Notes under the pieces: generated by a model | What the model was told of the DNA's origin: nothing | Seen by the model: only the letters and a program-made list of their open reading frames with translations | Database searches by the model: none | Shown: positions 39,299 to 49,985 of the stretch, piece by piece | Layout of the letters: every line of letters starts with the position of its first letter | Position numbering within the stretch: position 1 is the first letter of the stretch | Origin: Rhynchopus euleeides | Taxonomy: Eukaryota; Euglenozoa; Diplonemea; Diplonemida; Diplonemidae | Assembly (NCBI GenBank): GCA_963210315.1 | Contig: OY723271.1 | Location: forward strand, 682,001-746,000 | Direction: 5' to 3' | DNA: 64,000 nt | Position numbers and translations under genes: made by a program

Positions 39299-42200
39299 CG
39301 AGCAAAAGGGGCCCCAATACCACAACACGGCAGTACCACGGCAAGGCATACCTCGGCGAAATCGTCCGGATCTTCACCCGCTGGGCACCGAGCACAGGGC
39401 TGACAGACCTCCGAGCCCCTGGCGACGTGCTTCGAATCGTGTTGGGCGCACGCCTCGCAGCGTTGCGTAAGGAGCGTGTGGGCGGCGTTCCCGCGATATC
39501 CAACACAGGCGCAATGTGGATATTGCGGTCCTCAGTGCCAAACGTGGCACCGTTCGATTCCGCATCGCGGTACGTCGGCGGGGACACGGAGCGTGTGGAG
39601 GTGTTCCGCGGGGGCAGCGTCGGGCACCGCATCCCATCCAGCACCACACGCACCTTAAAGTCTTCGTCGAGCGGCCGCTCGGGCGACACGCTTCGCAGCG
39701 GGTTTTCCGTCAGCATCTCACGCATCCGCTCCGCACCTTTGCGGGACGGGTCGGCACGCAGCATCTGCCGCAGCTTCTCCTTGTTGGGCCTGTTGCTGAC
39801 GTACCGCAGCTTGAACGCCGAGAACGCCTTGATCGCCTCCCGCACGTCATCCAGAGTCCAATCCCCCGGCAGCGCCCCATCCGCCGCATGGATGTGCTCC
39901 AGCAACGCCACCACATCCTCATACATCTTTGCATAGGCCTCCTCCTTCCTCTCAAACCCCACCAGACACGCCCGCAGCGTTGCGGTGTCCTGCATGGCCT
40001 CCACGATCCTTTCGTTCCTCTCCTTGATCGTGTCGTGCACCCCCTCCTTCTCCGACTCCGCCTTCTGCAGCAAGGCTTCGTAATTCCGGATCGTCTGCTC
40101 ATGCGACTCACGCTCCGCCTCCAGCTCCCCCGCCTTCGCGGCGAGCTCCTGCTTCGTCACGCTGTGCCCATTCTCCGCCTCCCGGTGCTGCGTCTGCAGC
40201 TCCTCCATATCACGGTGGTACACCCGCAGCTTATAGTCCGCATCCTGCGTCGCCGCACGGATCTCCGCGCGCAGCCGCCCCTCCTCCGCCTCCCTCTCGA
40301 TGTGGAACCGCTGAATCTGCTGCTGGTAGGACTTCGCCATGTCCTCCGACTCCCGCAAGATGGCGCCCAGCTCCCTGTCGTGGTGCTCCTTCATGCGCTG
40401 CTTCTCCACCTGCTGCTCCTTGAGGAGGTCGCTCATCTGCTGGCTGAGCGCCGAGATGCGGGCGCTCATCTCCTCCTCCTGCTGGTCCTTCGAGAGGGAC
40501 TTCTCCTTCTCCTTCTGCAGAGAGTCGGAGAGGTCAGCCTCGCGGCGGGACATCTCGAGGGACTTCTCCTTCATCATCGCCTTCTCCTGCTTCAGCTGTT
40601 CGACAAGCTGGCGGTGGTCTGCTATCTCATGCCGGAGCTCCTGGACACTGTCTGCGGCAGCTGCCACCTCCGTCTGCTTCGCGTTGATCTCGTCGAAAGC
40701 CGACTTGAGTCTTGCCCGAGTCAGGTTGAGGACAACAGCGCTTTTAAACGCCTGCGTGACCTGGCGTTCCTTCGCCCGTTCCAGCTGCAGCTTCACTTCC
40801 TCGGCCTCCTCCAGCGCCTTGGAGAACTTCTCCTCCATTGCGTGCTTCTGCCCTTTGGCGATCTCCAGGTCTGTCTTAGCGAGCTCCAGCTCCTCCTGTG
40901 AGGCCTTGCCCTTTTCCATGTCTTCCATCGCCTTCTGCGTCTCGGAGATGCGTTTCTCCAGGTCGGACAGCAGCTTGGAGGTGTCGTCTTCGTTGACCTG
41001 CAGCGTGTTGACAATAGATCGGGCGCGCATCGCGTATTCGAGTGTCCGGAGGGATTCGAATGCGTTGCTGTGGTGGGGGCTGACGGTGGCGAGCATATAG
41101 GTTTTGGCGTTTCCTCCCAGCTCCTGCCGGAGCAGCCAGGTGAGAGTGCTATCCCGGTAGGGGATGACGGAGCCAGGCTTCTGGTCGATGAGGGAGTCGA
41201 TGACACGGCGCAGGGTGGTCAAGGAGAGGTTGATTTTCTGCGCCTCCACAAGCGTTGCCCCAGCAGCCCCGCTCCGTTTCACGTTCTCGCTGCCCGCGAG
41301 ATCGACAAGGTTCATGTTTGCTCGTCGAACGCTTGTTATCTGCAGGCAAGAGAGGGCGGGTGTGTGTAGAGGGAAGAAAATTGAAAAAGGGAGTTTGTCA
41401 TGAAATATATAACATGCCGGCGGACTGTGCCAAACCAATCGTATTTCCCACACAGGGGGGGAACCCGAAGCAGACCGAAAAGGTGAATTGGGCCTTCGCT
41501 CTGTGCCACACTGTTGTGTCACTTTGCAGCCAGTTTTGTGAGGCGCGCTCGATTTGCTGCACTTCTGGGCGAAGGTCTCTGCGGATGCTGTCTTGCCGCA
41601 CATACCGTCTTGGGGCCACCGATGCCGACACGTTCCTGCCGCAGCACCGTCGTCTGGGTCAGCGATATCTGCAAAAAAAGCAAGGCAGGGTGGTGGTGGT
41701 GGTGGTGGTGGTGGTGTCGGTATGGGTGTTCAGGAGATACCCCCCCCCCACCACCCCCAGCTTCTATACAACCCCCTCCCCATCTGCCCCCCCTCCCCCC
41801 ATAAACCCTACCACTACCACCACCACCACCACAACCCCTCCTCCTCCTCCTCATCCACTCTCCATACCCGGAACATGGCGTGTGATCGGGAAGACCTGTC
41901 ATTCATCTTGGTGGTTGCTATGCTGCGTGCCTGGTTGCCCGCAGTCACGAGGGCGATCATCTGTGCATAGGATCGGGGCTTGAACACTGTTGTGCCGTGC
42001 ACATAGGGCCCAGCCACCGGATGCTCTCTCACGCGCAGGTCATCCGGGTCGATGCTCCCCGCCTTTGAGCTGCTGTTCGCATGCTCCCGCATGCTCTCAC
42101 ACCCCTCCACCCGCGCCTCATGCAGCAGGTCCCTCACCTTCTCGTTGTAGATCTCGAGGAAGCGGACCTCCACCTCGCTCTGCTTTGTGAGGCCCGTCTT

Positions 42201-42806
42201 CATCGACTGCTCCTTCCACTGCTCCATGTCCGCAAACAGAGCCCGGCAGAGCCGCGGGATCACACCCATCGCCTCCTCGGGGCACTCCGCCTCCGTGATC
42301 TGCACAGGGTCACCCATCATGGTGTGCGTCTTCCCCGACCCGGTCTGCCCGTAGGCAAACACGCAGGAGTTGATCCCTTCCCACGCTGCCTCGAGGCAGG
42401 GGGACCCGGTGACAAGGTAGACCTCATTTTGTGTTGCGAAATTAATCTGCTCATTCTTCTCCTGCGTGCATGACCAGAATACGTTGTCAAAGTTGAACCC
42501 ATGCTTCACCTGGTAGTCATGCTGGTGGTCCAGGAAAAGGACCTGGTCCTGCCGGGGCATGTTGATGACACTCTGCATATAAGTGCCCTGCTCCTCGGCG
42601 CTGCGTATCTCCGACCCTGAGAAAGGCCTCACCCTCACCATGACCCTGACGCTGTCCGTCTGCGCCGCCTTCTTCTTCAGAGGCGATGACGACGCATTGC
42701 TCCGCGAGGTCGCATAGCTCGACTTCAGCTGCTCCTGCGTCGGCAGGGCCGCCTTGCGTATCATCTTCCCTCCGATGTCATATTTATGGGCCGGCTGCGA
42801 CGCCAT
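39216..42806 (-). CDS. Kinesin motor protein, kinesin-3-like, three exons
   Basis: Exons 42806-41868, 41668-41606 and 41339-39216, all phase 0; 1041 residues. Donors GTATGG and GTATGT, acceptors CAG. Motor domain about 50-410: VMVRVRPF, P-loop GQTGSGKT (about 152-159), NDRSSRSH switch I at the end of exon 1, a 21-residue exon 2, and NLVDLAGSE switch II at the start of exon 3. IPYRDSTLTWLLRQELGGN and SVEVRFLEIYNEKVRDLL-like wording favour kinesin-3, but no FHA domain is seen. Residues about 440-800 are a long coiled coil. The tail is Ser/Pro/Arg-rich (RSVSP repeats). The last ~26 codons lie in repeats A2/B2 of the adjacent retroelement, so the native C-terminus was replaced. Intron 1 holds a GGT/ACC microsatellite, intron 2 a CCTTCGC repeat. 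Confidence 0.85.
41493..41575 (-). repeat. 83-bp CCTTCGC...GCGAAGG repeat inside kinesin intron 2
   Basis: The ends CCTTCGC and GCGAAGG are inverted repeats. On the gene strand it reads CCTTCGCCCAGAAGTGCAGC, then CTCACAAAACTGGCTGCAAA and CAGTGTGGCACAGAGC. It is the best-preserved copy of the family. Confidence 0.7.
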
Positions 42807-43599
42807 GCCGCACCGGGTCCCTTTCCCACCCCCCTGCCACGGGAGTGATGTGGCGTGCGGGGTTTGGGGGAGGGTGGGGGGAGGAGGGGAGGAGAGGGGA
42901 GGGGGGCGTCGCTGCCCCAGGGCCTGAGGAGTGGGTGTCGTGTGTGCCTTGTGTGTGTCAGGAACAACGATCAGGTGCCGGACGGCTTCTCAATCACACA
43001 ATGGCGGTGTGCGGTCAAGCAAATCGGATACTCCCCCAACGGCACTCTACCCATGACGAATCATCAGCATGTCCGTTCTGGGCCGCAATAAAACACGGCG
43101 TCGCACCGCCATCCTTGGCCTTGTTCACACCAGCTTGTCCTTCCATGATGATAATGCGCAATGCGTCAGCGCGTCCGTTCTGAGCCGCAACAACTCACGG
43201 CGCCACACTGTCGTGTGCGTGCGAAGTGGGAAGCCTGTGAAAGGATCAGGTGTATTTTTAATCCCCGGTCTTCCCAGCCAAAAACCCCCGATTCATCCCC
43301 GCTTTTTTCCAGCCAAAAAATGGGACCCAATGTCCCTCCTCCCCAGTGTGGGGCTCTTGGTCTTGTACCAAATGGGTTCCTTCCACGATTTCACCCGTTC
43401 GCGCCATCCTCGGGTGCTGGAGGAAATATAGCTGGAGTCGTGCAGGATCATTCGTGAAGAAATACGAACGGTAAATGAGAAAAGGTTTTTCGTTGATCGT
43501 ACGACACACACATAAATTTTGCCTGCGGAAGTGTGGCGTGTGTTTGGCCGGCGCATAAGATTGTGTGTGACGGCAAGCACCTAGCACTTCCCCTATCGC
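42807..43599. other. Non-coding region upstream of the kinesin gene
   Basis: A G/GGA-rich stretch just upstream of the ATG (42862-42911). A ~40-bp direct repeat starting TCCGTTCTG.GCCGCAA occurs at about 43072 and 43168. No gene seen. Confidence 0.45.
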
Positions 43600-43985
43600 T
43601 GCATTTCCGCCTGACACGTACCTTGTTGGGAGAAAAACCCAAAAAACGGCTTTCGGGACCGTTATTCCGACGATACCCCCTGATATGCCACAGCTGAAAC
43701 AGCCCAAGGACTTGCTGCGGTTACTAGACGGGCAGACACACGCTCCACGGGGGGTCTGGGGGGCGGAGCCCCCCAGCCGCCGGAGGCCACGGTAGTGAAC
43801 ATCTGTTCAGTGTGGGCGGACAGATTCTGTGTGAGTTGGCTGCGTCCTCCTGAGGCTACTGGAGCTGTTGGATTCCTGACCTGATGGGAATCGAAGGACT
43901 TGGGTACGAGATATCCGCCACAGGGGGGTCTGGGGGGCGGAGCCCCCCAGCCGCCGGAGGCCACGGTAGCGAACGTCTGGCTCTT
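43600..43985 (+). repeat. Composite GC-hairpin repeat, second full copy
   Basis: Leader with CGGCTTTCGGGACCGTT and GGTTACTAGACGGGCA, then hairpins at about 43753-43793 and 43921-43965 around the GTGAGTTGGCTGCGTCCTCC spacer. Same order and orientation as 23150-23535. Confidence 0.65.
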
Positions 43986-44557
43986 GGCTACCCGGTTTTT
44001 AGCTGGAAAAAAAACGGGGTTTTGGCTGGGAAAAAACCGGAAAAAGGGCGGGATGCCCGGAGGACTCATCCTCATCCCCCACTAGAAATACACCTGGAAA
44101 GGAGTTAAAAAAAAAGGAAGCTGGAGAACAACAGCCCTGAAGGGGCAGGCCTGGTGTGTGATGCACGGGCCGTGTGGGTGTGGTTGCGGAAGCGAAAGCG
44201 ACTCGCCTGCACCATCACCATCTGGAGGGGAGCAGGGGAACACCAGCACAACTCGTCGCCTGACTCGGTTTGCAGCTCACCTGGCTTGATGTTCTTCTCG
44301 TGACACTGACACCTCAACCCCTTCACTGAGCAGGCCACACCACCCTCCAGTGCCTGGCGATGCGTCGATGCGTGCCGTAGTTTCTTTTTCAGAATGTCAA
44401 TTATCGGGCGTTCACCCCCTGCTTTCGTGCAACGAGGAATAAACACACACGGCAACCATTCAGGATCGAACCGTACAGACACGCCTGCAACGTAGGCACA
44501 ACGGCTTTTTCATGGGGGGGGGGGGGTAAAGAGTAGAATGTAGAATTGATTGTTCCA
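43986..44557. other. Non-coding region
   Basis: No gene supported. A minus-strand open segment at 44105-44482 has no recognisable features. Ends with a G13 run at 44514-44526. Confidence 0.4.
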
Positions 44558-44987
44558 CACGGTGGCCTGGTCAGACCCTGACCAGGTCAAAACCTGGTCA
44601 AATCTTGACCAGGTCATACCTGGTCATTGACCAGGTATGACCTGGTCATGACCATGTCATACCTGGTCATGACCAGGTCATTTTCACCTATTTTAACCGG
44701 GGGGAACATGTTGAGTGGCCAAGCAGGGGGAACAATTCGCATATTCCGGACTCTCTCCGGCCGTTGTGGAAAGTATGGGTCAAAAGGGTTCAACCATACC
44801 CCGAGTCGAGAAAGAAGTCGAAGCTTGAATCATGTTGGACACAAGGGAAAAATGGTCAAAATTGGCCCAAAATTACCAATAAAATATGCTGCAGTGCAGG
44901 GGGGTGGCGGGGGAGGGGAGGGTGGGGTCGGCGACGAAACTTCATGATCAGCAGCTTTCTGCCTTCTTCCGCTTCTTCACATTCTTC
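44558..44987 (+). mobile_element. Truncated end of the CACGGTGGCCTGGTCAG long-TIR element
   Basis: Matches the right arm of 24171-27651 (inverted) and continues about 60 bp into the internal acidic-protein segment. It stops exactly where the 435-bp direct repeat begins (44988). There is no matching continuation beyond the second direct repeat, so a simple insertion into this element is not supported. Confidence 0.7.
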
Positions 44988-45422
44988 TAGGGCCTGGCAA
45001 GACTGTTTAATTTTCTGCTGTAGGTACCGTGGATTTTTTGATGGGGCAGTTTTTCCCTCCCGTTCACCGCCTCCTCACCACCTCCGACCTCTTACACACA
45101 AAAATGAGACTTTCCCCACAAAAAATGCCAAATCCAGGCCCCCGCCGACGCCGGCATACGACTCAGGGACGACTGTCATGGTGTTGTTTTGGGTACAAGT
45201 ATGCACTGATATCCTGGACTGTCACTGTCTGTCTGTCTGTCTGTGGGGGATGTGTATGGAGGGCATCTGTGTGAGGATTGTTGGCACATCAGGGCGGAAT
45301 GCGGAACCCTTGTCCAAGGCGCGGAGCAGGGGGTGGTGGGGTGGGTGTGGGGTGGGGTGGGGTGGGGGCAGGTATCCGGCGATTCACAATATCTCACTGG
45401 GAACAACCGTACTCAAGGTTGG
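44988..45422 (+). repeat. 435-bp direct repeat, left copy
   Basis: Starts TAGGGCCTGGCAAGACTG and ends ACAACCGTACTCAAGGTTGG. Near-identical, by eye, to 48775-49209. Contains a (GTCT)n microsatellite and a GGTGGGGTGG-rich stretch. It lacks the TG...CA termini typical of LTRs. Confidence 0.75.
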
Positions 45423-45845
45423 TGCCGCGCATCGGCATTGAACAGAAGTCCACAAGAGGCGTTGGGTGCCCGGTTCATCGGCCCTCGGATTGACACTGCA
45501 GACGGCCATTGCATTCCAAGCAATGCTGCCGCCACACTCGGAACTAGAGGAAAGAAGCAAACTGTGGGTGCCATTGGAGAGACTCTATCAGAACGCAGTT
45601 TCAACACTGCAGTGTCTCTCCCAGAAAGGACAGCCGTGAAAGAACGTAACAGGATACAATCCAAGACACTGAGTTGAATTCAGAACAGAGAGGAATCAGG
45701 GAGGGACCGTATGAGAAGATCAAGAGAAGAAACCGGAATAGCAAAGAACACTCTCCTTCACCGTTGGACTTGGAGCACTCAGAGCACTGAGCAGGGCACT
45801 TTTAACCCTGCAGGATACGGGGTCTCATCATCCGCTCAGATCCCG
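45423..45845. other. Non-coding interval between the left direct repeat and the USP homologue
   Basis: No gene. It contains the 3' flank of the minus-strand USP homologue. No primer-binding site or polypurine tract was recognised with confidence. Confidence 0.4.
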
Positions 45846-47098
45846 CTATCTAGCGGGGGGCAGACGTCCGGGTGCCCCGTACGCGGCCCTCGCCAGCCCC
45901 AGCTCTTTCGCCCAGAGGGACTCAGCAGCAGGGTCGTTTTCAACCCTGTCGTACCGCAGCATGACCGCGAGCTTCTGCATGTCGACGAAAGCATCGGGCC
46001 CCCGGCATTCATCCCGGCTGTCGTCATTGAGCACCACCATCTTACCACCCACCCAGGAGTAGCAGAAGTAGTGGCCGCTGTGCCTCGACCCACCGGTGTG
46101 CCGCACGCATCCCCCGAAGGCGAAAGTTGCCGTCTTCCCACTCCCGTCCGACGGGCCGTCGGGCACCTCCAACTGCTGTGGCACGTTGCAGGTTTCGCTG
46201 TTGTACCCCGCGGTGGTACCCGTGGTCCGCTGCACCCACACGAGGAGGGTATTCCCCAGCACCGTCGTCACGTGGCGAGAGGGAGCCACGTCACTCTTGC
46301 ACTCACCGCAGACGTATGTGTGCTCGTCATTGGGGGGCTGCACCGCACACAATGCCTCTTTCACGAGGTCCTGCAAGTCACTCACCCCATCGGGGAGCAC
46401 CTGCACAGCCCAGCCCGGAAGCTTCTGCGGACCGGGCTCGTTCACGTGCCCACATACCCCGCTCCCTGGCACTTCAGCCTCGCACGGTCGGGACTCCGTG
46501 ATGACCAGACACGGGAGAGGGAACATGTCCTTCACACCCCTACCCCTCGAGTCCTGCCAGCGACCCCACTCCTCAGCCAGCAGCTCCAACAGCTCACACA
46601 GGAACTCGGTGGGATCCTGTTGCCCGCGGGAAAGGAAGCCCTCCGAGGTTCTGTCCGTGGTCTTCGCGTGCAAATTGGCGAAGACCTTCACGCGCCCTGC
46701 AGGATTCCGCAGGTCGGCATGATCCAGCTGTCGCAGGGCGTCGAGGTGTACGTCGTCGCCCGGCCGCAGCCTCTCACTGACGAATGTCAGCAAAGGGAAG
46801 AGGTCGCCAGACAGGGTTGCGCCCGAAAGCTGAGCCTGCAGCACCTCCAGGCAGGGACGCACGAGCTGCAGGGCTGCTGCCATGAAGCAGGTGTTCTGCC
46901 CCGGCCCTGATGCATCGCGTGGGAATAACCAAAACGCATCGCGCCCCAACCCTTTTTTTTTTTTTTTTCCCATCGACACGACAGAGAGGCTGCGTGACCG
47001 TCCTCCTCCGTGCATTCAGCGGAGTCAGCCCTGCTGCCTCGGCTTCCTCGTGGGCTAGCTGTTCTGCCATATGTGCATCCGACCTCATCTGCTTCCGC

Positions 47099-47130
<32 letters not shown>

Positions 47131-48774
47131 AGAGGAAGAAGAAGAAGTCCCAGTCGCAGAAGCAGTCGTTGATGCAGGGATCTCCTGCTCGGTCAGGGCC
47201 TGCGATCCCCGGCTGGGGGAATCTTGCCCCGGCTTCCGGCTCAGCTTCGCCTTCCCCTGGCTGCCCCCATCCTCGAAAGCAAGCTCTCGCGACACGCCGC
47301 GATCCTTCCGCTTCCGCTTCCCCGTCACGGCCGAACCGCCCAACTGCCCACCCGCCACAGCACCACCCGATGCACCAGCGCTTCGCTTCTTTGCCTGCCC
47401 CGTGTGATACGCCGCGTGGCGCGCCAGCGACTCTGGGGTGAAGAGCTCCCCTTGGCTCCTCGTCGTCGTCGCGCCACACTCCTCACACCTGAGGACTCGA
47501 GTCACCATCGCAGAAGCGGAAGCGGAAGCAGTCGAAGCAGCAGTCGAAGCAGCAGCAGTCGCAGAAGGAGCAGGAGCAGCATCAGCAGTTGTCGACGCAG
47601 CAGTCGCAGAAGGCGCAGGAGCAGTCCGCACATCCGACGAAGGGGTGACACCGGCACCGGCGTGCTCGTCCTCGATCGCACGCAGGCGTTCGTGCATTTC
47701 GAGCAGCTGCAGGTTTGCGGCCCAGCGCTCCTCCTTCAGCTGTGCTACTTCCTGATGCAGCACCACCAGAGATTCGTCTGAGGTGAACGAACCTCTCATC
47801 ACCTCGGCGTGCAGATCTGCGACCTGTGGCCGGGATTCCGGTTCCAGCAACCCCATCTCTCTGTGGAGGTCGCTCATCGGCCGTCGTTGCTCGCGCGGGA
47901 CACCCGCCCACTCCTTACGCAGAAGGTGGAGCGTAAGGTTGGTGACAGCCGACAGCATGTCACCGAGGTAGGTGATCGCGGGAGGTCGCCGCCTCCGCAC
48001 CCACTGCGCCATCAGGAGAGCTCCGTTGCCGACGTTGTCGGTGGGTTTTGTGGGGGTCGTGTTGGAGACAGCGTGCACCTCTGCATCCAGCACCCCGTTG
48101 CCCGCACGAAAGATGCGCTCCACCTCCATGGACATCTTCACCTTGAGGTACGCCAGTGACCTCACGCGCCACAGACGAACAGCGGGCATCACATCCTCCT
48201 CCTTTAACCCCGCGAGGATTCTGGCGCGCTTTCCGCTTAGGCCATAATGAGCGTACGTGTACACCGTGCGCAGGAAGGGGTCTGTATGCCGCACCACCAA
48301 GAAGGAAGCCTCAACTTTCGTTGATCTGCAGGTCATGGGCATATACTTTCGCATGGCCGCAGAGAGGTCCGGGAACACCTCGTCCGCCGCATCCGTGCAC
48401 CTCACCAAACATCTCCCGCCATGCAATTGCAGACCTGCGCGCCACATCCCGGTGTTGAACCCCGTGCGCAACTCGTCGCGTGGAGCGAACAGAACAGCAG
48501 CCACGGTGTGGTTCCAGTCCACCAGTCTCACTGTCTCCACATCAGCAGGGTCTCCTACGCCAGGGACAAGCAGCTGCCCCTCTTCGCACCTCCACTGCGT
48601 TTTCGCACGCGGGCCATACGGCGAGGGGCGCCAGTCCGGAAACAGGAACAGCGCGTTCTCCACGCAGAGGCGAACGGCAGCGGTGTTGAAGCCTCCGCTC
48701 CACATCAGCCGGCAAATGCCGTCGTCACTGTCAGACGAGAGGCGGCCGTCATCTCCAATACGTCTGCCGATGTG
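45846..48774 (-). pseudogene. USP-type deubiquitinase homologue, truncated and frameshifted relative of the giant ORF
   Basis: Two frames. 48774 to about 46953 (ATG at 48703-48705, but similarity continues upstream to the direct-repeat border at 48775) matches the region before the USP domain of the giant protein: WSGGFN, VAAVLFAPRDE, RLWRVRSLAYLKVKM, RRRRPPAITYLGDMLSAV. From about 46968 to 45846 a second frame carries the USP domain: GQNTCFMAAALQLV (Cys box), QQDPTEFLCELLELL, a Zn-type CGHVNEP and CGECK, SGHYFCYSW (His box), VVLNDDS. The frame changes at an A16 tract (46953-46968 on the plus strand), where slippage or a sequencing error is possible. Everything 5' of the direct-repeat border, including any transposase part, is missing. 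Similarity to the giant ORF is moderate, so they are old paralogues. Confidence 0.75.
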
Positions 48775-49209
48775 TAGGGCCTGGCAAGACTGTTTAATTT
48801 TCTGCTGTAGGTACCGTGGATTTTTTGATGGGGCAGTTTTTCCCTCCCGTTCACCGCCTCCTCACCACCTCCGACCTCTGGCACACAAAAATGAGACTTT
48901 CCACACAAAAAATGCCGAATCCAGGCCCCCGCCGACGCCGCCACCCGACTCAGGGCCGACTGCCATGGTGTTGTTTTGGGTACAAGGATGCACTGATATC
49001 CTGGACTGTCACTGTCTGTCTGTCTATCTGTCTGACTGTGGGGGATGTGTATGGAGGGCATCTGTGTGATAATTGTTGGCACATCAGGGCGGAATGCGGA
49101 ACACTTGTCCAAGGCACGTGCAGGAGGGGGTGGTGGGGGTGGGGTGGGGTGGGGGCAGGTATCCGGCGCTTCACAATATCTCACTGGGAACAACCGTACT
49201 CGAGGTTGG
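48775..49209 (+). repeat. 435-bp direct repeat, right copy
   Basis: Same start and end as 44988-45422 and the same orientation. It cuts the 5' end of the USP homologue. Confidence 0.75.
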
Positions 49210-49985
49210 AGTAGAGGGTGGCAAGCTGTGATTTTTCCAGCCGTTTCTCACAAACTTTTTTCTGGGCAAAAATATTGGTGCATTTTTCTCCCGTTTTGGG
49301 GCCCCACCACCCCCGGAACACCTCCGACTCTGCCAAAATCGGGGTTTTCACCCGAAAATGTGGGCCGCCGAGGTGGTCGACAGGAATGCAACCGAACACA
49401 CGACTCCGGAATCACACCCACATGACGAGCGGATGCGAGGAGGGCCCACCACATGGAATTCACGCCCGAATGGGGCCTTGTCACGGCTTCCCTGTCAGAA
49501 GGACCTCCATGGAACCTGCTCTCTGTATGCTGGGGGTCACATTGGTCTGTGTGTGTGGCCACTGGGGTGGGGTGGCTGGCAATGCGGAGTTCAGATGATC
49601 ACGGCTTCGGGTGGGGGATTGGGGCAGGTTGGGGGGCAGGGGCCGCTGGCTGCAGGTGACTCACATCACCGATCATCTTGCTCGGTCATTCGCATCCTGC
49701 CAGAATCGATTAGGGAAAAGCAGGCCAAGATTGACTCACACAACATGAGATACTGCATCAGTAGGTCTCCTGCATCGGATGAATACGAAACACAGGTCAA
49801 CAGGAGCAAAGCACCCTTGGCTGCGAGAAGACAGGCCCTGAGGAGATAAACAACACTGGAAGCTGTTCGAAACACACACTCGCAGTCACTCATTGGAATG
49901 GGGGTCAGCAAGCATGAAAATGCCTGCAGTCTCGGGTAGGGACTGGCAGAATACACATAGAACCCCTCGTGCCTCTTGTGCGGCT
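49210..49985. other. Non-coding region downstream of the giant ORF
   Basis: No gene supported. It holds the 3' flank of the minus-strand giant ORF. No inverted-repeat partner of the region above 58296 was recognised, so the ends of a putative element are not defined. Confidence 0.4.

Noticed and set aside
39516..40901. A 461-codon plus-strand Leu/Arg/His-rich open frame
   Set aside because: Antisense of the kinesin coiled coil; the composition is typical of reversed Glu/Lys/Gln-rich coding.
45711..46910. A 399-codon plus-strand open frame
   Set aside because: It is the antisense shadow of the USP domain on the minus strand, whose Cys, His and QQDPTEF boxes are unmistakable.
44988..49209. 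An LTR retrotransposon bounded by the 435-bp repeats
   Set aside because: No TG/CA termini, no reverse transcriptase or integrase between the repeats, and no convincing primer-binding site or polypurine tract.
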